Shown here: positions 32,766-50,100 of the stretch, one piece after another
Layout: every line of letters begins with the position of its first letter
Position numbering within the stretch: position 1 is the first letter of the stretch
Origin: Cercis canadensis
Taxonomy: Eukaryota; Streptophyta; Magnoliopsida; Fabales; Fabaceae
DNA length: 64,000 bases
Assembly: GCA_003255065.1 (NCBI GenBank)
Contig: QAOA01000562.1
Location: 64,000-127,999 of the forward strand
Direction of reading: 5' to 3'
Notes under the pieces: generated by a model
What the model was told of the DNA's origin: nothing
Seen by the model: the letters and a program-made list of their open reading frames with translations, nothing else
Databases searched by the model: none
Program-made: the position numbers and the translations under genes

Positions 32766-35749
32766 AAAAGTCGAAAGAGAGATTTTGTTGGCTTGGCCGG
32801 CGAAGGTAAGCTATGACGCATTTCAGCATTTGCATTGCATTGCTTAAAAAGTTAATTTTATGGCCAAGGCATGATACATAGTAGCATGACTTATGACATG
32901 AGCTATTGAGACGGTGCACATGCTGGCACATGCTCACGTCAACTACTTAACTGGTATACTTCATGAGGTAATCCAGGGTACAGTGCATTGCATGGGAACC
33001 TTTGATGGCATATTCCTTAGCTCATAAAAAAAGGGCTTCAACTTCAAATTTAATGTGAAGGGATTGACTTGGGTTTACTTTAAAAATTGGGGGAAAAAAA
33101 CCCAACCAAAAACTAATAATTAGATTGACTTAAAATAAGTCTATGTACAATCAATGACAAAATACATGAGTTGTATAAGTTGGTAGAATGGTTTGTGTAC
33201 CAAAAGGTAGATGGGTTTTGCCAAACAATCAATGAAATTGTTTGTCAAATGAGGAGGTTGTTGTTTGTTATGAAAACCCATCAAAGTAATTGTAGTGAAA
33301 CAGTTATGAACGTTTCTCAAATTGGTTCAATTCACTGTAATTCAGTCGAGTTAGGCGAGAGGGAAGCAGTGTTGTAGACTTTGACCACCTAATATCTGTT
33401 CACTTTGGTGCTTGTGCACTAGGCGTCCCCTAAATATGTCAAAGAATGATTAGAAGGGTAGTTAGAATTCAATATTCTACAAATCAGTTGAACATTGTTG
33501 TTAATTATTAATCATTTTTTTTTTTTGAAGTCAAGGTCTCAACTCAAGTGTGTTAGATAAATGGCGCGGTGCTAATTTGAAAGGAATTTTAGAATGTTGG
33601 ATTAAGTGTGAAGTTTAGTAGAAGATGAAGGAAAACCAGAGGTGAAGAAAAGGAAAAGTTAAATAAAAGCAAAGCGGCAAAAGAGCACAAGAAAGAGAGA
33701 GTAAGAACAGGGTTTATGAGTGGAAAGCACAAGGAGTGAATCCTCAAAGTTCTCTCTCACAGACAATTACACAAAAGGGGCAGTTGGAGTATAGTTGTTA
33801 AATTATGGAATGGGGAAAAAGCCAAAGCCAACTAACTACACTTTGTGGTTTGCACTCATTCTCATCACCAACAATACCAACCAGCCTGTCTGTGACTGTT
33901 CCCATTGTGATTCTCATTTTCTAATTTCTAGTGTGTAGGACTAGTCGTTAACGTTAACTAATTCACTATTCTATGTGTAGTGTGGTTAATTTTTTGAAGG
34001 GTGAAAGTGGAGTGGTGTGGTGTGGTGTGGTGTGGGGCGGCGTTGACGCTTTGCGTGGTGAATTTCATGTTTATGTTATCATAAGGGATGCGTCATTTTC
34101 AAGCAAGCCAATGATTAAAGTCTCAATGGTTCACATGCTCACATGCCTCCCACACCAATGCCTTAATTCCTCAGCGTCCGCGTCTGAGTCTCCAATGCAA
34201 TGTATGAATCAGGAGTTCACGGTAAAGTTTGCTGTACGATTCAGAATCCACATTGTGATTTTCAAACAATTTGACCCACCACAACTCACATCACATTCAT
34301 AACCCTACCTCCTTCTTTGAGAAGCGCTTATTGCGCTCACACTTAAATAAACTCACTTAATTAGTGTATAGCTATTACCTAACAATACTCTCTTAGATAA
34401 AGGTTGAGCACTATGCTACACTCTCCCTCATATGGATGGCTTCAAGTGGAACCAAGTAATTTTAGTATCATTGCAAATATCTCAAAAAATTGAATCACTC
34501 TATATATTTTAGAACACATAGTTTAATATAAAATATAAGAACGACACGATATAAGAAAATATGTCATAAAACAAATTTTTTAAGTTTACTTTTTAGCACG
34601 TTTATTATATTATTGCATTCTCACATCTTTGTGTTTTGACAGTTTTTCAAAATCTTTACAATAATATTAAAATCACATTGTAAATCTCACTAATTTGAGA
34701 GCTCCCGCAAGCGTTCACCATAGATAAAGGCCTCACTATAGTGTAAATAAAGTGAAATTTATGATCCTACTAAGTTAAAGTAATCTATTACTATATGAAT
34801 TCATATACTTTTGATTCACTGTTAATGAACAGTTAATCAATGTTATTACTTATGTATTAAGAATTAAAACTTTCTAGTGCAAATAAAATATTTTAATAAA
34901 AATAATTATGTGTCACCTACTTAATAAATAATATAGATGATAGATCTCGCTTGATTACATTTTGAATGCATCTCAACTTCTGCATATTGTTTATTTCAAC
35001 TTTCGCATTCTTCTTTTCCGTAGGAACTCTTGCTTTGCTGTTTTGAAAGCATTTTATCTTTCGTATAGGCTTTCGCAGTGATATTAGACTAAATTATAAA
35101 CTTTTGTATATTTAAAATAACTCCACGCTTTTTTTTTTTTTTTTGGCTAATGGAAACATAACTCTGATCAATCATTAATTTTTAGAATAAGTTTTTCTCA
35201 ATAAGTTACACACTTTCGGAGTTCAATCCCTCTTTTCTCCAGTTTTTATTTCTTAATGAAAATATTTCCTTTGCTAGCATAACCAATTGAGCCACTGCTT
35301 TTATATTACTTCCATACGTTGCCTCCCTAGCCCATTAGTACGACTTTCCGTTTCAGCCCAAGAAAAAAAAAGTACGAATTTCCAAATTACCTCCCAGGCT
35401 AATCTCCTCAAACTGGTATACTCAACGCCTCACAATATTAACATCACGTATCAATAAGATGTCACTGATAACATGCACCTCTAACAGAACAAACAAAACA
35501 GAAAAGGAACAGGAAAGAAATCACGAAAGCCATATCTACATTCTTAAACGACGCATGCATACATAGATAAGGACCGCAATTACACCCACAACTCCGCATA
35601 CATTTGTGAAGCTATTTATCCATTGGCAGAGGAATTGTTTGAAGATATATACAAGCCATCATAATTTTAGGCCTATTATGATAGTAAAGATACACAAACT
35701 ACTAGCAAGGTACGATGTGCATAATGAGAGGACACCCTAAGAACATTCT
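32766..35749. other. Intergenic region
   Basis: No convincing gene. It holds a short TGTGG tandem repeat (34016-34035) and A/T-rich stretches. The 3' part includes the proteinase 3' UTR. Confidence 0.5.
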
Positions 35750-40398
<4,649 letters not shown>

Positions 40399-40619
40399 GA
40401 TATTGGAAGAGTGCTTGGAAGTTCGAAAGGAGAGGAAAGTCGATGAAGAAAAGGAGAAGAGAAGCAGAGAGTTTAAAACGAGAGAGATTTAGAGAGACCC
40501 CAGAAACTACCTGGCACTGTGTCACACCCACTGGGCCCAGCTCGCCTATTCCCTTCCGTCTTATTAGGTCACTTTCTATAGCTTTAAGGGTTGGCGGTGT
40601 CAACTTTTAATTCCCACCG

Positions 40620-41769
40620 TCTGATTCTCCACCTCTTATCCGTCGATCATATAAAGAATAACCCATTTATTCACGATGGACTCGTTTTCGGGAAATGTGC
40701 GGAACACGACGGACTTATCTCCAGACTTGATACTCGAAACGACAGCCGTTCACAGTGAAGTGACGGTGGATGACAATCATGACGAGTTAAAGGTTCTACC
40801 GTTTTGAGGGCTCAAGGTGGGGTTTTCTCGTGATGGAAAACGACGCAGAATATAAAACGAGATCACCGTTGTAACTGAAAATGATGCGGGCTTGGTTTCC
40901 TAAGCACGCGACACTTCTTTTCTGCTTCCTTTGCTTACTCAGCAAGGTTAGGTAACGCGAGGGTCTACCACTTTGTCGTATGCGCTACACTACCCGATAC
41001 TTACTGGTGCTATCTTTTGTCGTACGATCTCATCTAGGGCTGATCGTAATTTTAAACAACGGAAAAGGTCATACATATATTTTTAATTTTGTTTATACTA
41101 TACTAGAGCTACTTTGATGGTGTTGAATGTGTATTTTTGCTTTTTGTCACGATTTTAGCGGTTATTTTGGGTTTGAATAAGGAAAAAATGGAGGGGGCCA
41201 AAAAAGTATAGCCAAAGTAAGGTAAGGGGATAGGAGAAGGAGAAAGAGAAAGGATAAAGAGGGTGTGGGAATCTAGAAGTAGAAGGGTGGGAAATGAAAT
41301 GAAGGTGTTGCCAACAAGCAAAGGGAAATGGAATGTGACAAGTTTTGGATAGGGAGGTTGCCCCAATTAGGGATGCTCTCTGAGTGCAAGTAAGCTAATA
41401 AGGTTTGGTAATGGCAATAAAGCCACAAAATAACAATGCCATGTTCGTGGCCACCCAGCCTCCACAAAATAATCACTTCTTAAATTTTAACCACTATACT
41501 TTTCTAATTTTAGAAGCTTACAACAGCTTTGTAATAGTTTTTACCAAACAATTTAATTATTAATTTGTAGTTTATTGTATTTTTATCAAATAATATTTTA
41601 GATATATGCTTAGACGTTTGGTTCACTCCGCAACAGAAATTTTAACTCTTTACTCAATAATTTAGGTTTGAGGCCATAAGAATTTGTGAATAAGATATCT
41701 CACATGAATTCAATTAAAATAGTTGATGCATCCTAAAGAATTTCTAAATTTTAAAAAACCAAAAATTAA
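40620..41769. other. Intergenic region upstream of the aspartic proteinase
   Basis: Likely promoter sequence near 40400-40900, then AT-rich sequence. No gene seen. Confidence 0.45.
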
Positions 41770-42694
41770 GGGCCTATTTGTTTTAATTATTTTCCATTTC
41801 CAATAAAAATGGAAATTAGGTGTAAAAACATGTTTGGTTTAATAAATAATAAATATTTCCATTAAAAACACTTGGAAACATTTTTTAAAATATACTGTAA
41901 ACTGAAAACATCAAAAAAAATGTTTTCAATATTTTCACCTCTGACCAATGGCAGTTTTGTAATTATATTCACTTTTTTTATTATTATTTTTTCAACGAGA
42001 CTCACCTCCCTCTTTCTCATTCTCTCTATTTCTCACCATCTCTGCTCCTCTCTACTTTCTTTAACACCAGCACAAATGAAACCATGCCCCCTTTCTATTT
42101 ATCTTTATGTTTCTCACTCTCTCTTCTCCTCTCTACTTTCTCTAACACCAACACAAATGAATCAATGGCGGTGGGCATAATAACAAAAAGAAATCGTGGT
42201 GATTGGTCGATCAAGCGAAGCACGGAGACGGAGGTGAGAACAACTTGAAGGTTCAAAGTAAAATACAAATTCGAACTTAGCCTCTGCACTACAAATTCTG
42301 CATCACAGAGACCAAGTTGAACTTATATGCTTGAGTTATGGAGGTGGGTTATGAACTTATCAGCTAGACAAGAGAATGAGACAAGACCGTTACGTACAGG
42401 AAGGGAGGACGCGGCGCCGAAAGGAGTAGATGCCGCTCAGGCTGACAGGTGCCGGAGTCCGGCTATGTGAGCCAGTTTAGACCAGTTATTATGGTGATTG
42501 CACTGTGACAAGGAGAATGTGTTTGCAAGAGATAAGAGTGATGTGGAGAAAATAAACTACAAGGATATGATTTGAGAATGGAAATAGAAATAATTTTTGC
42601 AAACATATTTTTTAAAAATAAAAATATAAAAATAAAAACATATTCAAAAAATAAAAATAAAAACATAAAAATATTTTTTAAAGCAAACAGGCCT
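41770..42694. mobile_element. hAT-like non-autonomous element, about 925 bp
   Basis: The left end GGGCCTATTTGTTTT matches the inverted right end AGGCCTGTTTGCTTT. Flanks AAAATTAA (62-69 of the row at 41761) and AATAATAA (42695-42702) agree at 6 of 8 positions, as expected for an aged 8-bp hAT duplication. Subterminal stretches are A- or T-rich mirror images. There is no transposase. The GC-richer middle (42350-42470) has no recognisable gene. Confidence 0.6.
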
Positions 42695-44901
42695 AATAAT
42701 AAAGCAACCCCAAAGGAAGCATTCAAGCATATGTTTCGGGCATTCTCGTGGGCCTTGGCGATGAAGTGGAACGTCATCCATTCTCAAAATAAATAGAATT
42801 GGTAAGGGGATAGAGTTGGAAGCCCAAACAATTTATCCCCTCTCGCTAAACAGGGCTCCCATGCAAGACCCAAAGAAGGTGGGCTCCAGTGGCACCATGA
42901 TGCTAAAGAATACGTAAAGGGCCGGCCAGGAGATAACACATCTAAATTTATTTTTCCACCGAATCATAAAATCTAAAATTATTTGTTTAGAATATCAGCA
43001 CAAATAATTAATTACTGTTGTTTTTCAGAAGTAGAAGTCCAAGAAAGTTGCATACATTTTTCTAGATTACGCCCAAACCATCTACTATCCTCACCTGATG
43101 AAATGGGGCAATCAAAAGGTTGATTCTCATCATCATATCATAATTAGTATGCAGTGAATATTGAATAGATCGAATCAGAGTTTCACGAGAAGAACGTGAT
43201 CTCATAGTTCACATGAATTAAAGTTATATAAAAAAAAAAGTACAAGTCGTGAATGCCATTCAGTTTCAACTTTGCCTAGTCTTGTGATTTCTTGTCCACA
43301 TTATTTAAAAAAAAATATATATTTTTTTTATTCTTCATTTGTATTTGTTACAGACTTGTATGGATGCAAATATGAACCAAATTACCAAAAATTAAATACT
43401 ATGGTCTTATTTTCCTAGTGGGCGTGAATTTATATAAAATTTTAATGTAGAAACTATATTGAACTAATTAAAGAATATGTGCGTGCAACATCTAACAATG
43501 TATTAACTACTTTTTTATTTTCATTAATTGTTCAGGAGTATACTCATAACCCACAAGAGTTAAAAATATATAAATGAAATATAACTAGGTATACATATTG
43601 ATATAGTCAATGCATATATAATATATTGAGATATTATGTATTTTAATTTTTTATTATTTACGTTATTATCTTCATTCTCATGGATCACGTCTTTGAAATC
43701 CCACTATAATAAAAGGTGAATAATTAATATTGTTGAAATTAATGACCTAAGATACTTGGTGCAGCAAAATCAACAAATATATTCAAATTAAATCTAACAG
43801 CAGAGTGTCAATAAATACTTGGTCGTCAATAATCCAAACTCAATAAATGCACCATATCTTTCTCGTTCATAGATCTGAAAATCGTGATCATTTTCCTTCA
43901 CAAGCGATAACTTCCATTCATGTTTGGCTAATTTTGAAAAAGAACTTTATCTCAAATTAGTCTTACCCCTCACGTGCAAGCACATGAACTTATTCATAGA
44001 AAATCACTTATTTTTCATTTCTATTTCTATTTTTTCCTGATACACACCAATACAAGTCACCTTAGATGGGAGGAGGAGGAGATGATCGAGTCAACACGAA
44101 GTTGAGAATACCTTTTGTACGGTGGAATGGATGAGGTACGGTGCGACCGCAGACAACTTAGTGACATGTTTGGCTCTCTTCCTAATTTGAGGCTGAACGT
44201 GATGTCAATCAAACTGCACGGAAAGTCAATAATGTATCCTACTTTCTCCAATCGCAAATCACCACGTCAACCCTCCCCTAGCCATGCTTTATTGTATGAA
44301 GTTGACCCATCATTAGTAATAATAATAATCCTTGATTAAATTAACGTATTAGTACTTTTTCTTTCTATTATTGTTAACCACAAACACCAAGTGCACACGT
44401 AGTTGCCGCGAAGTCTCTCCCCAAGCAAAGTCTAACTTTTGATTACAACGTCCTACCTTTCATTTTACGTGTCAATATCAAAGAGGAATGGCCGTATTTC
44501 TTGACCAATGAGAAAATCCGAATATTCTTCGGAAATAAAGGATTAATGTAGACAATTTTTTGGGGGGAGGGGGGAATGGATGACTTCCTCTAACGTTGTT
44601 TTCAATATCGGGAACAAACTTATAAACCAAGATAAGAAGGATGACATTGACGAAGAGAGAAGATAAAACAGGAATTTATGTCATTTTTTTTTTTTTTTTT
44701 TTTTACCGGAAATTAATGTTGAAGCAAATTATTCAAAATAAAAAATAAAAAAGTGAAAGTATTGCTAAAGAATGAAACTTTTCTGTTGTTCTTGTACATT
44801 GTGCCGATACATGGACAAACCAAAAAAATATGAACATTTAATTTCATTCTTCCTCCCTCCAAGTAAAAATGAAGAAATAAAATATTTGACAACAAAAAAA
44901 A
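42695..44901. other. AT-rich intergenic region
   Basis: No convincing gene; includes a T tract at 44682-44704 downstream of the WRKY gene. Confidence 0.5.
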
Positions 44902-47166
44902 TTAATTCCCTGAAAAGCTGCTGATTGTAGTGCTGTTGGTTATGTTGGGATTGCTGCTGCTGTTATTGTTGTTGTTGTTGTTGTTGTTGTTGTTTGGATG
45001 AGCACCACCGATGATGGAGGAGATGGCGGCGGCAAGTACTGCGGTGAAGTTAGGGTCGGCGGTGATGGCTGCTGTGGCGGCACTAACGGTGTCAGCCAGC
45101 GAGGGCTGCTGCTGGTTTGGCTGCAATGGTGGCCTTGGAGCTTGGTTGGGTAATTGGGAAGAAGGCATATCTTGAGATAACTGAAGGCCGGAGAATTTGG
45201 ATTGATTATAAAGTGCTTGTGCAAATACCTGAGGGAGTTGAGCTGCTGCTGCTGGGTTTGGTCCTGAGCCAAAGGGAAGTTGAAATGGAGTTTGAGGTCT
45301 TTGAAACTGTAATGGGTTTGGGTTGTGTGTGAGGTCTAATGTGACAGTGGGGAATGGCGCTGAAGCTGAAAGTGTTGCCATGCTTGTGGAGCAAGGAAGA
45401 ACAGCTCTTGCTAGCAAATTGGGGTTCATTATCCCATCAGCACTAGACATAGACCCAGATAGCAACATGGTAGCAGCAGCTGTCGTGGTATTTGCCATGG
45501 CCATTGCAGCAGGTGGCAATGGATGGTTATGCGCTCCTTCATAAGTTGTAATTAAAATCGTTCTGTCCTCCGCACAACGTTGAACCTATTCATATATATA
45601 ACCAATTTGATTAGCCACAAATGTTTATAGACTAAGAACCAATTTATCCTATTCATGAGAATGCTCACTTGTTTGCGAACGGGGCAACCAACTGCCATGG
45701 TGCATCTATAATATGCACGAGGACACGGGTTTCCCTTTGCCATTTTTTGTCCATACTTTCGCCATTGGCACCCATCACTGATCTGTAATATTCAATTAAA
45801 CAAATTGATCACTTAGAATTACTCATTAATTAATCTTTGAGCTGATTTAGGAAATTGTTTGGTAAAACATATATATATATACATACCATGGGAGCTTCTG
45901 ATCGAGCGCGAACGGAGACACGAGCTTTCCTCATGGTGGCTTCAGGGCTGGACTGATCGATGGCGGTTGAAGGGTTCAATTTCTGAACCTTATTAGGACC
46001 CCAAGCTTGTGTTTCAGACTGTGGACTCTCTTCCCCAGTAATTTCATTTTTGCCATTATTGTTGTTGGTCTGAGGTGTACTAGATCGAGTTCTTTCATCT
46101 GATGAAGAATTGGATACTTGATCGTCTACTTCAGCTGTACCACTTGGTCTTAAATCAAGAAACTGCCTTGGTACCACCCCTCCATTTTTCTCCTCACTTT
46201 TTCCTTCAACAACCTAAATCAAACAACATCATTTATATTTATTAACCAATTAATTACCTTGTTATTCATTCATTTATTATAACTTGTTGTCTATTAGTAA
46301 TTGGAAATGCCAAAAATTAGTAATAATTACCTCATGTTCCTTGCTCTCGGTACGTTGGTTCTGTTGCTGTTGCATTAATGTGACCAGATGCATTTGCAAG
46401 GCGGTGTAATTACTGCTCACATGGCCCAGCATCTCCTTCAGTTTTTGGTTTTCTGTATTCATCCGTTGAAGCTCGTCTTGCAATTCCGCCATCTAAAACA
46501 TTTTTTAAAATTCAGAATTTAGTGGACTGGGTAATAATACTTGAAAGTTTCAACAATAATAATTCTAGTTATAATTTCCATAAATTAAACCGTAAATATT
46601 AGAAATATTAATTTCTATGTGTACCCCATTGTTCTTGGCTCGCTTATCTTCAGCATCTGATGAAACCCCATCATCCACTGTTGATTGATCGCTCCTGGTG
46701 TTAGCCGTAAGGAGCTGTAAACCCGTCTATAGTAGAAACAAAATATTAAGAAAAAGCCGATGTATAATTCAAAGAAAAGAAATTCAGGAAATGAAATAAG
46801 AAATTGAATGAGAGAGAGGGAGCTTACATTTACATCGAAATTAGACTTGTGAGGAGGTTCGGGGTGAGAATTTTCCTTCTTGATGGCGGTTTTAACATGG
46901 CGATGATGACCAATATGATCAAATGGAGTTGATGAAGACTTGTTTCTATCAGAGAAAAAGTCGACCACCCGATTATCATCAGACGGTAAGTGGTCGTCGC
47001 GGCGAGTTAAATTGACTGGGAAGCCTAAACCTGGAGGAAACATGGTTTCGTGGTTGAGCTTGGCGATGGAGAGGGAATTGGCAGTGTTCGTGGGCTGTTT
47101 GGATGGAAAGAAACCGAGAGAATTACCAGAAGAATTATCCAGTGTGAGACCCCATCCCTTTTCCAT
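44902..47166 (-). CDS. WRKY transcription factor, group IIb (WRKY6/31/42-like)
   Basis: Six exons, 47166-46828, 46726-46625, 46492-46331, 46213-45887, 45782-45669 and 45585-44902, give 575 residues. A leucine-zipper-like coiled coil ([20 protein letters not shown], about 148-170) precedes a single WRKY domain with WRKYGQK at 317-323. The C2H2 zinc site is C337-X5-C343-X23-H367-X-H369. The intron splitting the domain after RKQ (V-type position) and the zipper are diagnostic of group IIb. The family binds W-boxes (TTGACC/T). WRKY6/42 regulate phosphate, senescence and defence genes; which role applies here cannot be read from sequence. The C-terminus is Ala/Pro/Gln-rich and contains 11 consecutive Asn. 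Confidence 0.95.
44966..44992. repeat. (TTG)9 microsatellite encoding poly-Asn in the WRKY gene
   Basis: Nine perfect TTG units, read as AAC codons on the minus strand, encode most of an Asn tract near the C-terminus. Length variation would change the protein without shifting frame. Confidence 0.9.
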
Positions 47167-50100
47167 AAATCAGAGAGCGAGAGCAAGAGCTAGCAGATAT
47201 CTGATGGAGGAAGAAGAACAAGGTAGAGAAAGAACAAGAGTATGTGGGAGAGGGTGGAAACTGGAAAGAAGGTTTAAGTCTTTGAAGTCTTTTACCGCTG
47301 CACTGCGGTAGGCTATAAAAAGGGAACAATCCCGAATGGTTTTTTATTTTTGTTTTTCTCGATTTGATTTTTGGATCAATTCTCACGTCAGATGGTGCGT
47401 CAGCCTCCCCATTGTCCAAACGCCCACTGCTTCTTTCTCCCTGCCCGACCCGAACTCCGAAAACTCTATATTAGCATTTCAAGTTTTTCTAAAACATTTA
47501 ATAATGTAACTATAAGTCAAAATATATTACCTTTATGATATTAAAATATTTATCGTCGGCCAATTGACCTGAAAATCAATTTGCCACATCGAGATTTTTT
47601 ATCGATAAAATAAGTATTTCAAAATAATATCTGAAATAANATTTTAAAGTAATATCTGAAATAAATATAATTTATTTTAAGTTTAATAAATTTAGCTCTA
47701 TTTAAAGATTGAGATTAGACTCTAACTCTTGAATTAAAAAAAAAATTTATATGTCAAAATCATAAAGGATGTAATATTAAGTGTTGGTTGACCAAATCTC
47801 AAATAAGTGCTAAACTCTAAAACTTAATACGTCTTTAATTGTGAGTTTTATCAATGCCATCTTAATTTGAGTATATTTGAGTCCTAATATCTATTATTTT
47901 TGTAGCGATTGTAACTATAAATCTGAAATATTTGTAATGTAAGAAAGAAAAACGTATACTAGTTTTATTATTTATTTGAATCCTATTAATTAAAATTTAG
48001 AAGGCAAAGCCAATTTTTTCAACTAATAAGATAAAATTACATTGGTATCATAAAGCAAAATTTGACAATAAAAACATGACTTCGATCCCAAGAGATTATT
48101 TATCCAACTCGAGGTATTGAAAAATAAAGAAAATTAAATAGTATTTGGTCGGGGAAGGTGAAGTGAAATCAATAGTTGTTGGAAAACCGACCCGAAGACT
48201 GAATGAGTTCACACTTCACCCGAAGAGAGAGAGAGATCAGATATAGGCGTGTTGGGGTTTCGTCTACTTTTCGTCAAGAAAGGGGTTTGACTGGTTCATA
48301 AATGTGAAGAAGAAATGAATCCACCGCCCCGAATGGTGCGGCGCGTTCCACGTGACGAAAATGAACACACAGTAATAACAAGGCCATCCCCAAGTCAACG
48401 ATTTTGACGGCCCGCCTCTCTCTCTGTCTTCCGCGACTGCCAGTGTGCGCGCGATGACTGAAGACCGGGCCACCAAGTAAGGGAGTCGCACCTTGGCCCC
48501 CACCTACCTCACCCTCAGATAATGTATCAAACCACTTTTCAGATCTCCCGGGGAACCTTGTTGACTCCTTACCCATGGGACCCCCTTACTTCCTACTACG
48601 CTCCCATACTACGTTCAATTTTATTTTTTTTATTAATTGAATTTGCTCATGTAAAATTCCAAGTCCACCAGAGTGTGGTTTTACCATTTTTCCTGTTTTA
48701 TTTATCAGAAAAACACATTAAAACTGTCACACACAACACGTTTGGTTTGATATAAATACTTAAATGCAAATTTCATTCATGAAAACACATTATTGGTAGG
48801 AGAAATGAAAGCTTATATCTCTACGTACAATCATCCAGAAGACCCAAAAGTAATCATTGACTGGCTGTGTAATATTGAAATGGTGAAACCGCTGCTTGCT
48901 GTTCACATTAATTGGTCCATCGGTCTAATTGAGAAACTTGTAAGAGTCTATTGTCAACTACTCCTCAAAACAAATTAATACAATTAATTTTCTATATATT
49001 CCAAAATATATATCAAAATGAGGGAATAGAAATCTAATTTACAAAAAATAAAAAAAATGTCTAGCTAGTTTTACTGTCATTTTCTTCAATGGTGTGTGTT
49101 AATGTTTTCTCTATTTTCTTTTTAGTCAATATAAATGATTTTACGTAATGTAGATCATATGTTGCACGCCATCGCTTTGGGTACTATCACTTATCAAATA
49201 TAATATAGATACAATACAACCTTCCTTGATCATAATCTCGTGTGCGGCGTGACTTTACTTACATGAAAATCTGACTTATAACATGAAGCTCATCAACTAT
49301 TTTCAAAACATGCTATTTGAAATTTTGTCATCGCAACTCGTGAGGGTGTCTAACAGAGTTTTCATTGGTTAAATAATAAATATTATTTTTCTTACTGTAA
49401 ATTTGCGATAATCTTGAAAAATTTGTAGGTGATAAACATTTTTATCTGACAACTACTGATAGTTGACATTTGATTTTATGGTGCGTAGTATTGTTCATTT
49501 TTGTCAAATTTCATTTTTAGTCATTATTAAAGATTTGGTCATACAAAGTTTCTCCCTTAAATGACCCAGTAAACTCGCAATTGGTATAAATTAAACAAGA
49601 CGGTATTGGTTGTCAAATGTAAGAGTCATACATGATGTCGTAATTAAGGTGCTTGTTAAGTTATTTTTTACTTACATCTTTCATATTTAGAAGGATTTAT
49701 ATCTTAATTTTAGTGTTATTATGAATATCTCAAAAAATTGAATCATTTAATATATTCTAAAATAATTAATTTTTTATAAAATTTATAAACAGAGCGAGAT
49801 AGAAAATGTGTCAGAAAATATATTCAAATACTATTAAATATTTTGATAATATTAAACTCAAATTTTATTAACTGTTTAAATTTTTAAAATATATTGTGTG
49901 ACTTAATTTTTTAATATATTCTCAATAACACCAACGTCAAAATGTGAATCCTTCCCGATAGAAAGGATGTAGCTTAACAGCACCCATAATAAATTATTGT
50001 TAGTATTTGCACATAAATTTATTGCCCGAATTATCTTTTTTTTTTTTCTGTATTTTGAAACTTAAAATTGTTAGATATATAAAAACTATTCATATATCTT

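Noticed and set aside
47135-47419. 94-codon minus-strand frame ahead of the WRKY start
   Set aside because: It overlaps the WRKY start in another frame and covers the 5' UTR; no recognisable domain.
48264-48576. Two overlapping minus-strand frames in a GC-richer island
   Set aside because: No domain, no homologue recognised, and neither shows a gene-like context; possibly promoter sequence of an unseen gene.
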